A DNA stretch of 64,000 nt, from positions 37,898 through 101,897 of the forward strand of contig DATIPS010000054.1 in the NCBI GenBank assembly GCA_035471805.1. The letters are read 5' to 3'. Shown here one piece after another: positions 17,013 to 24,697 of the stretch (positions are counted from its first letter, which is position 1; the number at the start of each line of letters is the position of its first letter). The position numbers were made by a program, and so were the translations under genes. The notes below the pieces were generated by a model. That model did no database searches, was not told the DNA's origin, and saw only the letters and a program-made list of their open reading frames with translations. Source of the stretch: Acidimicrobiia bacterium. GTDB taxonomy: Bacteria > Actinomycetota > Acidimicrobiia > Spongiisociales > JAHEDJ01.

Positions 17013-17861
17013 CTATCGTTCCAGCATGTTTCGTTCGAGCCACCACTGGGTGATCGGACTTGGTTTCGCCGGTTGCCAGGCCTTGTAGGCCTCTTTGCGG
17101 GGAACCGGCCACTCGATGTCGATGTCGACTCTGGTTCCGAACCGATCCGCTCCCGCCAGCACGTTGAGCGCTTCCCCGAGCACACGGTCCTGCATGGGGG
17201 CGTCGCCCGGCATTCCGAATGGATGACCGAAGGGAAACTCGACGCCGACGGTACGCGGGTTGAACAGAGCTGTGGCGAGATCCGGCATCATGGTCACGAC
17301 AACCGTTGGGATTCCTGCCGCTTCGATCCAGCGTGCCAGCACGGGCACGTTCTTACAACAGTCCGGTCAGACCGGAGCCAGGATGAGGCCGTCCACTTCA
17401 TCCTGATGAAGGAGGTCGATTATCCCGGGAGCGGCAATCTCCCGCCACCCCTCCAGTCCGGCTCCCTGGAATCCCATCACCGAGTAGTGGCGCCGGGCGG
17501 CTTCTCCGATCACCCGGCGTTCCTCGGCGTCTGCGAGCCTATCGATGGGCAAAGCGATGTTTGGATCGGCCAGGATGTCGTCGTGGCTGATGTGCAGGTG
17601 AGCGAGCGCGATCCGTTGCCACGGCTTTGGAATGACCCGAAAGGACGGGTCGCCCCAGGTTGGTTCGGCACGTTCCCGATCGAGATCAAACGCTTCCTGG
17701 CCGTTCTCGAGGTACATGCCCGAGGAGGTGAGGAGCGCTATGCGGCTGCTGCCCAGGCGTTTGTCGAACGGGGCCCACACCGGGTCGGTGCCGTCCGGCG
17801 TGGGGTTCTCGTAGAAAGGGCGGAAGCTGCGGGGAAGGAACCGGTAGCTGTCGATCTTCAC
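17013..17861 (-). CDS. Selenoprotein, glycine/sarcosine/betaine reductase component B (GrdB) family, TGA = selenocysteine
   Basis: 282-aa protein read through an in-frame TGA at 17367-17369 (Sec165). Upstream of TGA are 164 residues ending in DGLILAPV; downstream the same frame continues PDCC, then KNVPVLARWIEAAGIPTVVVT to a TAG stop. Both halves belong to the GRDB family (LLTSSGMYL near 45, HLHISHDD near 93, RHYSVMGFQGAG near 124, and the EAAGIPTVV signature after the redox site). The redox motif reads Sec-P-D-C-C, where known relatives carry Sec or Cys. A SECIS-like hairpin sits 17 nt after TGA. No sel genes are in the window. The reaction is unknown for this short, stand-alone branch; true GrdB works in a complex absent here. 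Confidence 0.86.
17332..17349 (-). promoter_or_regulatory. Bacterial SECIS-like hairpin
   Basis: In the mRNA, CGTGCC pairs perfectly with GGCACG around the 6-nt loop CGTGCT. The stem begins 17 nt and the loop 23 nt after TGA, and the loop has G at its second position. That fits the published bacterial SECIS rules (apical loop roughly 16-37 nt after UGA with an early G). Confidence 0.75.
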
Positions 17862-17961
17862 TGCTGCTCCTGCGGCTGTTTCAGTTCACAGTAATAGCCG
17901 CCGGTCGTCGGCAGGTTCCGGTGGGTGACCGGGTGGCGAACGGCGGCTCGGAAAGCCGGGT

Positions 17962-18483
17962 TCACCCGGTCGTGGAGGGCGTGTCGGGCCGTGCGACGGT
18001 TTCCTCGGGAAGGTCCGCGCCGCGCAGGTCGATCGACACCTGGTCGCACTGTTTGCATACGCGGCGAATCAGGCCTCCCGGGAGGTTTTGTTCGCTCCAG
18101 TCGTGAACGTGGTCCGCCGATCGACTGATCTTGCGAGTGTGGCGCCTTCCGCCCGATCTCTCGATTCGCTCGATGAGGTTGGTCCGGCGCTGCTCCAGAC
18201 GCCGCTTGATCCCTTTTCGGCTCTTCGGTTTTCGGGTTTCGATCCAATCGGGAACCGTGTACGCGAAATCGACCGGATCGTTGGCGATGAAGGTCAAGCG
18301 TTCGCCGTCCAGTTCGAGGGCGAAACGGTCGCTTGCCGAACGGCGGATCTCGACGGTGTCGAAACCCCAGGAGCCGAGGTCCGATTCTCCGACCTTGAGC
18401 GTCAGGGAGTCTTCGTCGATCGCCAAAGAAGCCGGGGCGCGGTCCCCCCCGGCTGTTTCGAGCGAGCCTTTGAAGATTTTCAC
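17962..18483 (-). CDS. Hypothetical protein with PH-like N-terminus and CxxC tail
   Basis: 173-aa protein of no recognised family. The first ~80 residues form a strand-rich module (LTLKVGESDLGSWGFDTVEIRRSASDRFALEL...). A very basic linker (KPKSRKGIKRRLEQRR) follows, then HVHDWSEQNLPGGLIRRVCKQC, a possible zinc site with His and CxxC near residue 138. The basic middle suggests nucleic-acid or ribosome contact, inferred only. GTG 18483 follows AGGGGA by 7 nt and begins with MKIFKGSL; GTG 18504 lacks a site. It is 100 bp upstream of the selenoprotein gene on the same strand. Confidence 0.75.
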   Translation of the reverse strand: MKIFKGSLETAGGDRAPASLAIDEDSLTLKVGESDLGSWGFDTVEIRRSASDRFALELDGERLTFIANDPVDFAYTVPDWIETRKPKSRKGIKRRLEQRRTNLIERIERSGGRRHTRKISRSADHVHDWSEQNLPGGLIRRVCKQCDQVSIDLRGADLPEETVARPDTPSTTG

Positions 18484-18552
18484 TCTAAGTTCCCCTAATG
18501 CCACCGTGCGTGAACTATCGCGCCGCCCGGGCCTCCCGTCAAGACCAGGAGA

Positions 18553-19299
18553 TCAGAGTTCGCGTTTGGCGAGTGCGCCTATTGTCCCATACAGCAGGGC
18601 GAACGTGCCGGCCAGGGTCACGAACAGGGATTTCAGGAAATCGCCGAATGCCGCACCCCGGACCAGCCCGTCGAGTGCCCCGATCAGACGGCTGGGCAGC
18701 CAATCCGTCAAGCTCGGGATCAACCCGATGATCGGCAGCACGAGGAGCACCACCAGGCTGAGGATCACGGTCGGAAGCACGTTCTTGAGCGTCGAGCCGA
18801 AGAAAGCAACTATCGAGACGGTGAACAGCAGGTAGACGGAGCCGCAGAGCATTCCGGCGGCCATTGCGCCGGCGTCCGGCGCTCCGATGAGCACCGCCGT
18901 CTCGTACCAGGCGAGTAATCCTCCCACAACGTAGGCCAGGATCCCGGCGGCGGTGACGACCACATAGCGGGGGATCAACAGCCGGGCGGACGACATCACG
19001 CGGGTACGCAGGAACACCGCCATCTCGTAGCGAGATTCGATGGTGAGGGCTCCGGCCGCGATCATCACCAGGACGAGTATGCCGAGCTGCTGAATGTTGG
19101 CCGAATACTGCTCGATTCCGTCGGCCGGTGTCGGCTCCGGGAGGATGATCTGAACACCGCCGCCGAATCGCTCGACTAACTCTCCGATGTAGCGGGCCGA
19201 CAGCGGTCCGATGATGCCGAAGAAGACGAACACGCCGAAGATCGCAACCCATCTTTTGGTGCGCACCATCCGGATCCACTCGAGTCTCCAGAGATTCAC
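18553..19299 (-). CDS. ABC transporter, membrane permease
   Basis: 248-aa integral membrane protein with about six helices: one near residues 17-35, a large extracellular loop, then pairs near 70-90, 105-130, 145-170, 180-200 and 220-240. This is the ABC-2/NatB-like export-permease layout. The start overlaps the ATPase gene by 4 bp, so the two form one transporter. No substrate can be assigned. The C-terminus ends in a short basic tail (ALAKREL). Confidence 0.82.
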   Translation of the reverse strand: MNLWRLEWIRMVRTKRWVAIFGVFVFFGIIGPLSARYIGELVERFGGGVQIILPEPTPADGIEQYSANIQQLGILVLVMIAAGALTIESRYEMAVFLRTRVMSSARLLIPRYVVVTAAGILAYVVGGLLAWYETAVLIGAPDAGAMAAGMLCGSVYLLFTVSIVAFFGSTLKNVLPTVILSLVVLLVLPIIGLIPSLTDWLPSRLIGALDGLVRGAAFGDFLKSLFVTLAGTFALLYGTIGALAKREL

Positions 19300-20174
19300 G
19301 ACGTGAGCTCCAGGAATACGTCTTCGAGGTTCGCCCCTTCCGGCGACATCGATATCACGGCCGCTCCATTGTCGGCGAGAACCTTCACAAGGTTGCGCTC
19401 GGCCTCATCTCGTCCTGCAACCGTTACCCGAAGGTCACCTGCCGAAACTCGCTCGACCAGGTGTACCCACGGCGCATCCCGAAGCGACTGCAAGACACCG
19501 TCGTCGGCGTCGCGCAGCCGAATCCGATAGACGGCTTCGACCCTGCCCACCAGCAGCTCATCGAGCGAACCCTGGAAGAGGAGTCGGCCATCTCTGAGGA
19601 TGCCGACAGTGTCGCACACCTCCTGGACGTCTCCCAAGATGTGACTGGAGAACATGACCGTTGACCGGCCGCGCAGCCGGGTGACGAGGTCGAGCACCTC
19701 CCGTCTGCCGGCCGGATCGAGTGCGGCGCTGGGCTCGTCGAGCAGCAGTACCTGCGGCTCGCCGATGACCGTGGCCGCCAGACCGAGGCGTTGGAGCATT
19801 CCTCGCGAAAAGCCGCCGACGCGAACGTCCGTGGAATCTCCCAGTCCGGTCTCCGCCAGCACCTCCTCTACCCGTTCGACGGGAACGTCCGGGGCGGCGA
19901 GGTTGCGGGCAAGGTCGACCACCTCGCGCGCCGTGAGCCAGGGCTCGAACTGGGGTGTGTCCGGTAGCACGGCCGTCCGCGACCGGGGGGCGCCGATATC
20001 GACGGCTCCGGAGTCCGGGTGTCTCAGTCCCGCCAGGATTCCGAGCAGTGTCGTCTTTCCGGCGCCGTTCGGCCCGACCAGGCCGTATACGGAACCCTCG
20101 GGAACGACAATCGAGACTTCGTCGAGCGCACGCTTGGGCCCGTAGGTCTTGGTGAGCGACTTGGTCGAAATCAT
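19296..20174 (-). CDS. ABC transporter, ATP-binding protein
   Basis: 292-aa ATPase of the CcmA/NatA-like export class. Walker A is GLVGPNGAGKTTLL near residue 37. The signature is degenerate (VGGFSRGMLQRLG, FSRGM in place of LSGGQ), as is common in this class. Walker B is VLLLDEPSAALD, with H-loop MFSSHIL. The ~80-residue C-terminal domain resembles those of bacitracin/ABC-2 exporters. ATG 20174 overlaps the upstream PLDc_N gene stop (ATGA); the longer frame has no conserved N-terminus. Operon order is PLDc_N protein, ATPase, permease. Confidence 0.92.
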   Translation of the reverse strand: MISTKSLTKTYGPKRALDEVSIVVPEGSVYGLVGPNGAGKTTLLGILAGLRHPDSGAVDIGAPRSRTAVLPDTPQFEPWLTAREVVDLARNLAAPDVPVERVEEVLAETGLGDSTDVRVGGFSRGMLQRLGLAATVIGEPQVLLLDEPSAALDPAGRREVLDLVTRLRGRSTVMFSSHILGDVQEVCDTVGILRDGRLLFQGSLDELLVGRVEAVYRIRLRDADDGVLQSLRDAPWVHLVERVSAGDLRVTVAGRDEAERNLVKVLADNGAAVISMSPEGANLEDVFLELTS

Positions 20175-20359
20175 TCGGGTCCGCGCCCCACCAGGAAGTA
20201 CACGATTCCTCCAATAGGAACGGACAGGCATATCAGGGCCCATGCCCACTTCGGAAGGTGCCGTACCGATCTCCTCGAGATGTCGTACCAGCAGTAGCCG
20301 ATCCAGGCGATTACGAAGATGGCGAGTGGAACGAGGGCGGCAATCAGGGTAGAACTCAT
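20171..20359 (-). CDS. Small PLDc_N-domain membrane protein
   Basis: 62-aa protein with two transmembrane helices (residues 3-21 and 40-56) and the PLDc_N signature FVIAWIGYCWYDISRR with VPIGGIVYFLVGRGPE at the end. Such mini-proteins are common ABC-transporter operon leaders or YxeM-like membrane adaptors; function is unknown. It is hidden at the end of a longer frame. ATG 20359 is chosen because the domain starts there and a TAGCTT -10 lies 7 nt upstream. Coupled to the ABC ATPase by ATGA. Confidence 0.82.
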   Translation of the reverse strand: MSSTLIAALVPLAIFVIAWIGYCWYDISRRSVRHLPKWAWALICLSVPIGGIVYFLVGRGPE

Positions 20360-20366
20360 ACGGGGG

Positions 20367-20372
20367 AAGCTA
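20367..20372 (-). promoter_or_regulatory. -10 element of the PLDc_N-ABC operon, predicted leaderless
   Basis: TAGCTT on the minus strand, 7 nt before ATG 20359. It would drive a three-gene leaderless operon. Confidence 0.42.
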
Positions 20373-20412
20373 GCAAAGCAGATGCCGATCAATGGGTCGG
20401 TTCGTCCTGGTT

Positions 20413-21348
20413 TTAGAAGGCGTTCAGCAGGATCATGTAGAGAGCTGCGTAGAGGAGCAGGAGACCGGTTCCGGTGATCCTGTTGTGACGCCTCAGCGTT
20501 CCCAGGAGGAGGGTCACCACGCCGGCGGCTCCCAACGCTCCCATTCCGCCCGTGAGCGCCAGGTCGGCGGAGACTGCCACCGGGGCGACGAGGGGCCCTA
20601 TTCCGATAGAAAGTGTGGCATCGACCAGGCTGGATCCAAACACATCGCCAACCGCAAGGTCCCGTCGGCCCTGTCGGAGCGCCGTCACGTCCACCAGGAG
20701 TTCGGGCAGCGAGGTGCCGAGTGACACACCCAGGAATCCGATGATGTAGACGGGTACTTCTACGAGCTCGGCGATTCGCAGGAGGGCTTCGATCGCGAGC
20801 CAGGATCCTGCTCCAACGAGACCGAGAGCTCCCAACGCAAGAAGAATGTGTCTCGACTTCCGGCGGGAAGGTACGCGGAGTGCAGGGCCGGATGTTGGTG
20901 GCGCATACTTCCAGACGGCGGCGCAGGCGACCATCCATGCGATCACGAGGACCCCGCCATCGAGTCTGCTCAGATATCCGTCTGCCACTAGGAAGATTCC
21001 CAGGATCAGAGCAAGGATCGTTAGACCTCCAACCAGACGGACGCGCCTCTTGCCCAGCACCAGTGTGCCCCCGACGAACGGCAGAAGGCCGAGTACGAGG
21101 GTCATTTGGGTGGCCGCCGATCCGATGGAATCGCTGACGTTGACGTCGCCCTGATCGCGCACCGAGGAGATGATCGAGTTGGCGATTTCAGGGAGATCGG
21201 TCCCGATCGCCAGCAAGCTGAGTCCGATGACGAACGGGGGAAGCCGACTGCCGAATGCCAGAGCGGAGGCGTGGTGTACTGCTCGGCGACTGGCTCCCAG
21301 AGCGACGACCAGTCCGATGATGCCGGCGACGATCCACGCTGCGGTCAT
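20413..21348 (-). CDS. Ca2+/cation antiporter (CaCA superfamily, YrbG-like)
   Basis: 311-aa membrane antiporter with ten predicted helices in two inverted halves. The alpha-repeats are LAIGTDLPEIANSIISS (residues 46-62) and LGVSLGTSLPELLVDVTA (about 207-224). The first carries GTD in place of the usual GTS, a change at an ion-coordinating position that might alter selectivity. Likely exchanges Ca2+ or Na+ for protons or Na+. ATG 21348 lies just upstream of the first helix with GAGACGAG before it. Monocistronic, divergent from the sulfur-island regulator. Confidence 0.9.
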   Translation of the reverse strand: MTAAWIVAGIIGLVVALGASRRAVHHASALAFGSRLPPFVIGLSLLAIGTDLPEIANSIISSVRDQGDVNVSDSIGSAATQMTLVLGLLPFVGGTLVLGKRRVRLVGGLTILALILGIFLVADGYLSRLDGGVLVIAWMVACAAVWKYAPPTSGPALRVPSRRKSRHILLALGALGLVGAGSWLAIEALLRIAELVEVPVYIIGFLGVSLGTSLPELLVDVTALRQGRRDLAVGDVFGSSLVDATLSIGIGPLVAPVAVSADLALTGGMGALGAAGVVTLLLGTLRRHNRITGTGLLLLYAALYMILLNAF

Positions 21349-21462
21349 CTCGTCTCGATACTACGTGACCCCGCCGCGGGACGGTCCGAGGACGGCCCCG
21401 GCCCAGATGCTCCGGCTCCGTGTTCGAGCCGTGGGTGCAGCATTGTGCGCATTACGGGGTGT

Positions 21463-21498
21463 TGCATAATGCTGCATAATCTGCACGGTCTGCATAGT
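21463..21498. repeat. 10-bp-phased iterated sites (GCATAAT-like) upstream of the PocR regulator
   Basis: GCATAAT at 21464-21470 and again at 21474-21480, then degenerate GCACGGT (21483) and GCATAGT (21492), spaced 9-10 bp, that is one helical turn. They end about 8 bp before the predicted -10 and cover its -35 position. A further GCGCATTA lies just upstream. Probable binding sites for the adjacent excisionase-type HTH regulator. Confidence 0.6.
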
Positions 21499-21505
21499 CG
21501 GGAAG

Positions 21506-21511
21506 TACGGT
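21506..21511 (+). promoter_or_regulatory. Candidate -10 of the regulator/sulfur operon
   Basis: TACGGT lies 7 nt before ATG 21519, next to the iterated sites. If used, the mRNA is leaderless and the protein carries a 30-residue Cys-containing extension. Confidence 0.4.
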
Positions 21512-21518
21512 CTCCGGA

Positions 21519-22400
21519 ATGGGACCTTGTGCCCTGCTTCACAAACTCTGCGCGGCGTATTGTGAATGGTATGCAGAACACCGCCCACCCCACTCGATCG
21601 GACCGACGGTGACCTCACTTCTCACCGCCAAGGAACTGCAGGAAGTCCTCCAGGTCGATCGATCCACGATCTACCGGATGGCCGAGTCCGGCCGTCTTCC
21701 GGCAATCAAGGTCGGCAGACAGTGGCGTTTCCCGTCCGCCCAGGTCGATGCTTGGCTCGGTACCTCGAGCGGGATCTCATCGAGGGTCTCCGCCGTCAAC
21801 GTCCCTCCGCCGGGCGGCAACGGGGCCCTCATCAGCCTTCTTCCGAGAGAATACGTCGAGGACATGACCGAGCTACTGGGCCAGCTGCTCGGTGTCATGG
21901 TCGTGGTGACCGACATGGACGGACAACCTATCTCCGAGGCAGCCAATCCGTGCGGTCTCTTTGAGGCAATCAACGAGACCGATGAAGCCGTTGCAGGGTG
22001 TGTGGTCAGCTGGAAACGCCTGGCCGACGAGGCCGATCTTCGGCCTCGCTTCATGGCCAGCCACATGGGACTCCTCTGCGCTCGAAGCTTTGTGCGGGTC
22101 GGTTCGGAGCTGAAGGGGATGGTGATGGTCGGCGGAGTAGCTCCCGACCCGTGGCCGCCGGCGCCGGGTGAACTGGCTCGTATCGCGGATGCCTTCGGCG
22201 TGCCCCACGGTGTGGTGGAAGACCGCGTGAATGAGGTCTACCGACTCGACGAATCCGACCTCGACCGCGTGTTGGATTACCTGCCCCGTATAGCGCAGAT
22301 GCTGTCTCATCTCGCGACTGAAAGAACAAACCACCTCGCCAAACTGGACGCGATCGCGACCCTGGTTGGGGCGGATGCAACAACCAAGGAGAATCAATGA
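21519..22400 (+). CDS. HTH (excisionase-type) regulator with PocR sensory domain
   Basis: 293 aa from ATG 21519 (or ~263 aa from GTG 21609, with no better ribosome site). Residues ~34-82 form a MerR/excisionase-like HTH: LLTAKELQEVLQVDRSTIYRMAESGRLPAIKVGRQWRF. Residues ~110-290 match the PocR ligand-binding domain: ...MTELLGQLLGVMVVVTDMDG, NPCGLF, GCVVSWKR, HMGLLCARSF. The conserved Cys residues in this domain could bind a metal/cluster or react with sulfur species. The early N-terminus (MGPCALLHKLCAAYC) adds three more Cys if the first ATG is real. It heads the sulfur operon and overlaps the SQR-like gene by 4 bp, so it probably senses a sulfur compound and controls itself. Confidence 0.82.
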   Translation: MGPCALLHKLCAAYCEWYAEHRPPHSIGPTVTSLLTAKELQEVLQVDRSTIYRMAESGRLPAIKVGRQWRFPSAQVDAWLGTSSGISSRVSAVNVPPPGGNGALISLLPREYVEDMTELLGQLLGVMVVVTDMDGQPISEAANPCGLFEAINETDEAVAGCVVSWKRLADEADLRPRFMASHMGLLCARSFVRVGSELKGMVMVGGVAPDPWPPAPGELARIADAFGVPHGVVEDRVNEVYRLDESDLDRVLDYLPRIAQMLSHLATERTNHLAKLDAIATLVGADATTKENQ

Positions 22401-23635
22401 GAAAGCTGCTCGTCCTCGGTGCCGGCACGGCCGGCACCATGGTCGTCAACAAGCTGAGCCACCACCTCGACGGCGAGGAGTGGGACATAACGATCGTCGA
22501 TCAAGACGAGACCCACTACTACCAGCCGGGTTTCTTGTTCATCCCGTTTGGGATCTACGGACGAAATGATGTGATCAAGGCCAAGCGGGACTTCATGCCC
22601 GCCGGCGTCAAGATGATCACCTCGGCGATCGAGATCGTCGAACCCGAGAACAACCGCGTCAAGATCGTAGAAGGCGACCGCTGGCTCGACTACGACTACC
22701 TGGTAATCGCCACCGGGACGCACCCGCGTCTCGAAGAGACTCCCGGACTTCAAAACGAAGACGGGACCATGCCTGACAACGTTCACACGTTCTACACCCT
22801 CGAGGGTGCCTGCCGTCTGCAGAAGTACCTGCGCAGCTGGGAGGGCGGCAAGATGGTGATGAACATCATGGAGATGCCCTTCAAGTGCCCCGTCGCCCCG
22901 CTCGAGTTCACGTTTCTGGCCGACTGGTGGTTCTCAGAACAGGGCATGCGCGACCGGGTGGAAATCGAGTATGTGACCCCGCTGCCCGGGGCTTTCACCA
23001 AACCGGTTGCATCGAGAGCTCTGGGCGGGATGCTCGACGAACGCAAGGTGTCCCTCGTAGCGGACTTCATGGTGGAGCGCGTGGACGCTGAGAACAACAA
23101 GCTCGTGGCCTTCGACGAGGAGGAGGTCGAATACGACCTGTTGGTCACGGTTCCCGTCAACATGGGCGCCGACTTCGTCGGCAGGTCGGGTCTGGGCGAC
23201 GAACTCAACCACGTGCCGGTCGACAAGGGCAATTTCCTCTCGACTCACTACGACAACATCTTTGCGCTCGGTGACGCCTCGAACATCCCGACCTCAAAGG
23301 CAGGATCGGTTGCCCACTTCGCCGTCGACATCTGGACCGAGAACTTCCTGCGCTACATAGACGGACTCGAGATGGTGGAGGAGTTCGACGGTCATGCCAA
23401 CTGCTTCATCGAGAGCGGCCACGGCAAGGGCCTCTTGATCGACTTCAACTACGAAACAGAGCCGCTGCCGGGCAAGTACCCGCTTCCGGGAGTCGGGCCC
23501 TTCTCGCTCCTGCAGGAATCCGAGATGAACCACTGGGGCAAGATGATGTTCCGCTGGATCTACTGGAACATCCTGCTCAAAGGCAAGGAGATGCCCGTCC
23601 CGGCGCTCATGTCGATGGCCGGCAAGTGGAGCTGA
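22397..23635 (+). CDS. Sulfide:quinone oxidoreductase-like FAD protein
   Basis: 412-aa flavoprotein of the SQR/FCSD/NDH-2 fold. FAD binding: LLVLGAGTAGTMV at the N-terminus; ATG motif VIATGTHPR near 104; second FAD motif NIFALGDASNIPTSKAG near 287. Cys139, Cys164 (FKCPVAP) and Cys336 lie at positions comparable to the three redox Cys of SQR (R. capsulatus C127, C159, C353), so sulfide or persulfide oxidation to quinone-bound electrons is plausible. An amphipathic C-terminus (MMFRWIYWNILLKGKEMP) would dock to the membrane. ATG 22397 overlaps the regulator stop. First enzyme of the operon. Confidence 0.85.
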   Translation: MRKLLVLGAGTAGTMVVNKLSHHLDGEEWDITIVDQDETHYYQPGFLFIPFGIYGRNDVIKAKRDFMPAGVKMITSAIEIVEPENNRVKIVEGDRWLDYDYLVIATGTHPRLEETPGLQNEDGTMPDNVHTFYTLEGACRLQKYLRSWEGGKMVMNIMEMPFKCPVAPLEFTFLADWWFSEQGMRDRVEIEYVTPLPGAFTKPVASRALGGMLDERKVSLVADFMVERVDAENNKLVAFDEEEVEYDLLVTVPVNMGADFVGRSGLGDELNHVPVDKGNFLSTHYDNIFALGDASNIPTSKAGSVAHFAVDIWTENFLRYIDGLEMVEEFDGHANCFIESGHGKGLLIDFNYETEPLPGKYPLPGVGPFSLLQESEMNHWGKMMFRWIYWNILLKGKEMPVPALMSMAGKWS

Positions 23636-23639
23636 GCAC

Positions 23640-24350
23640 ATGACCACCGCGACCGACATCACCATCGCCGAGTTGAACGACAAGATCGACCGGCTCACCG
23701 CGCAGGTCGAGTTTCTTGCCGATGAGGCGATCGAGGCACGGAGACGGCGGCAGGAGTGGGACGAGTTGAAAGCAGACGTCACTCCGCTGTTGGGTGAGAT
23801 GTACTCGTATGCCGCGCGGGAACTGGCCGAGGTCGAGCACGATGTGTCGCTCGAGCAGATCGCCCATCTGCTCAAGCGTTTGATGCGCAACGCAGGCACT
23901 CTGGAGGCTTTGCTCGAGCAACTGGAGAGCGCATCCGACCTGATCGGCACTCTTTCGCCGCTCACCGGCGACGCCGTCTACAAGCTGATGGAGGTTCTCA
24001 ACGGCCTGGAGCAACGGGGCTACTTCGCCTTCGCGAAAGGGTCGCTCGGTGTCATCGACAACGTAGTCACGTCGTTTACGACGGAGGACGTCAATGCACT
24101 CGGCGATAACGTGGTCCTGATTCTTCAGGCGGTGCGGGAAATGACCCAGCCCGAAGTGATGACCATGCTTCGCAACACGGCGACGACCGTCCGGGAGCAA
24201 CCGGTACCCGAAGACGTTTCACTGTTCGCCCTCATCAAGCAGATGCGCGACCCGGCAGTGAAGCGAGGGCTGTCCAGGGCGCTCAGCGCGCTGCGGTCCG
24301 TTTCGGGCGATTTCTCAGAACAACAAGGGCAACAAGGCTCAGAAAGGTAG
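23640..24350 (+). CDS. DUF1641 protein
   Basis: 236-aa, mainly helical soluble protein. The first ~50 residues are a predicted coiled coil (ITIAELNDKIDRLTAQVEFL). The centre carries the DUF1641 pattern around GDAVYKLMEVLNGLEQRGYFAF and TTEDVNALGDNVVLILQAVREMTQPEVM. Known: DUF1641 genes accompany SQR, DsrE and FdhD-like genes and are thought to be redox-enzyme partners; the biochemical role is unknown. It starts 5 bp after the SQR-like gene, so it is in the same operon and a likely partner or assembly factor for it. Confidence 0.85.
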   Translation: MTTATDITIAELNDKIDRLTAQVEFLADEAIEARRRRQEWDELKADVTPLLGEMYSYAARELAEVEHDVSLEQIAHLLKRLMRNAGTLEALLEQLESASDLIGTLSPLTGDAVYKLMEVLNGLEQRGYFAFAKGSLGVIDNVVTSFTTEDVNALGDNVVLILQAVREMTQPEVMTMLRNTATTVREQPVPEDVSLFALIKQMRDPAVKRGLSRALSALRSVSGDFSEQQGQQGSER

Positions 24351-24355
24351 AAACC

Positions 24356-24673
24356 ATGGCAACCGAACTGATCGGTGGCATCGAACTCGAAGTCGACGAC
24401 GAAGGCTTCATGACTGATCCGAGTCAGTGGAGTGAGGAACTCGCTCCTGCGCTCGGCAAGGAGATCGGTATCGATGAGCTGACCGACGAGCACTGGAAGG
24501 TAATTCGCTTCCTGCGTTCCGATTTCGAAGCTCAGGGCGAGACGGCCACGCTGCGGCGTGTTTCGACGATGGCCGGCGTTCCGACAAAGGATCTCTACAA
24601 GCTCTTCCCGAAGAAGCCCGCCAAGAAGATGTCGTATGTCGCCGGGTTGCAGAAGCCGACCGGCTGCGTGTAG
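24356..24673 (+). CDS. DsrC/TusE-like sulfur-carrier protein with a single C-terminal cysteine
   Basis: 105-aa DsrC/TusE fold with the typical sequence ending KPTGCV. The penultimate-position Cys104 is the persulfide-carrying CysA. The second conserved Cys of true DsrC (CysB, 11 residues earlier, e.g. C100/C111 in Allochromatium) is replaced by Ser93. A one-Cys protein resembles TusE-type carriers and cannot form the DsrC intramolecular trisulfide bridge. GTG/ATG start: ATG 24356 after AAAGGTAG. It sits between DUF1641 and DsrE-like genes and probably relays sulfane sulfur between the SQR-like enzyme and the DsrE-like protein. Confidence 0.9.
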   Translation: MATELIGGIELEVDDEGFMTDPSQWSEELAPALGKEIGIDELTDEHWKVIRFLRSDFEAQGETATLRRVSTMAGVPTKDLYKLFPKKPAKKMSYVAGLQKPTGCV

Positions 24674-24697
24674 TGGAAGAGGGAAGGAGCACAACTA

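Noticed and set aside
17367..17861. Two separate genes or a frameshifted pseudogene at 17013-17348 and 17367-17861
   Set aside because: No frame change is needed, both parts belong to one family, the TGA is at the conserved redox position and a SECIS-like hairpin follows. A sequencing error from TGC/TGT to TGA stays possible but is less likely.
17858..18247. Open frame on the minus strand between the selenoprotein and the hypothetical gene
   Set aside because: It overlaps the better-supported frame 17962-18483, has no ribosome site and an Arg/Pro-rich composition.
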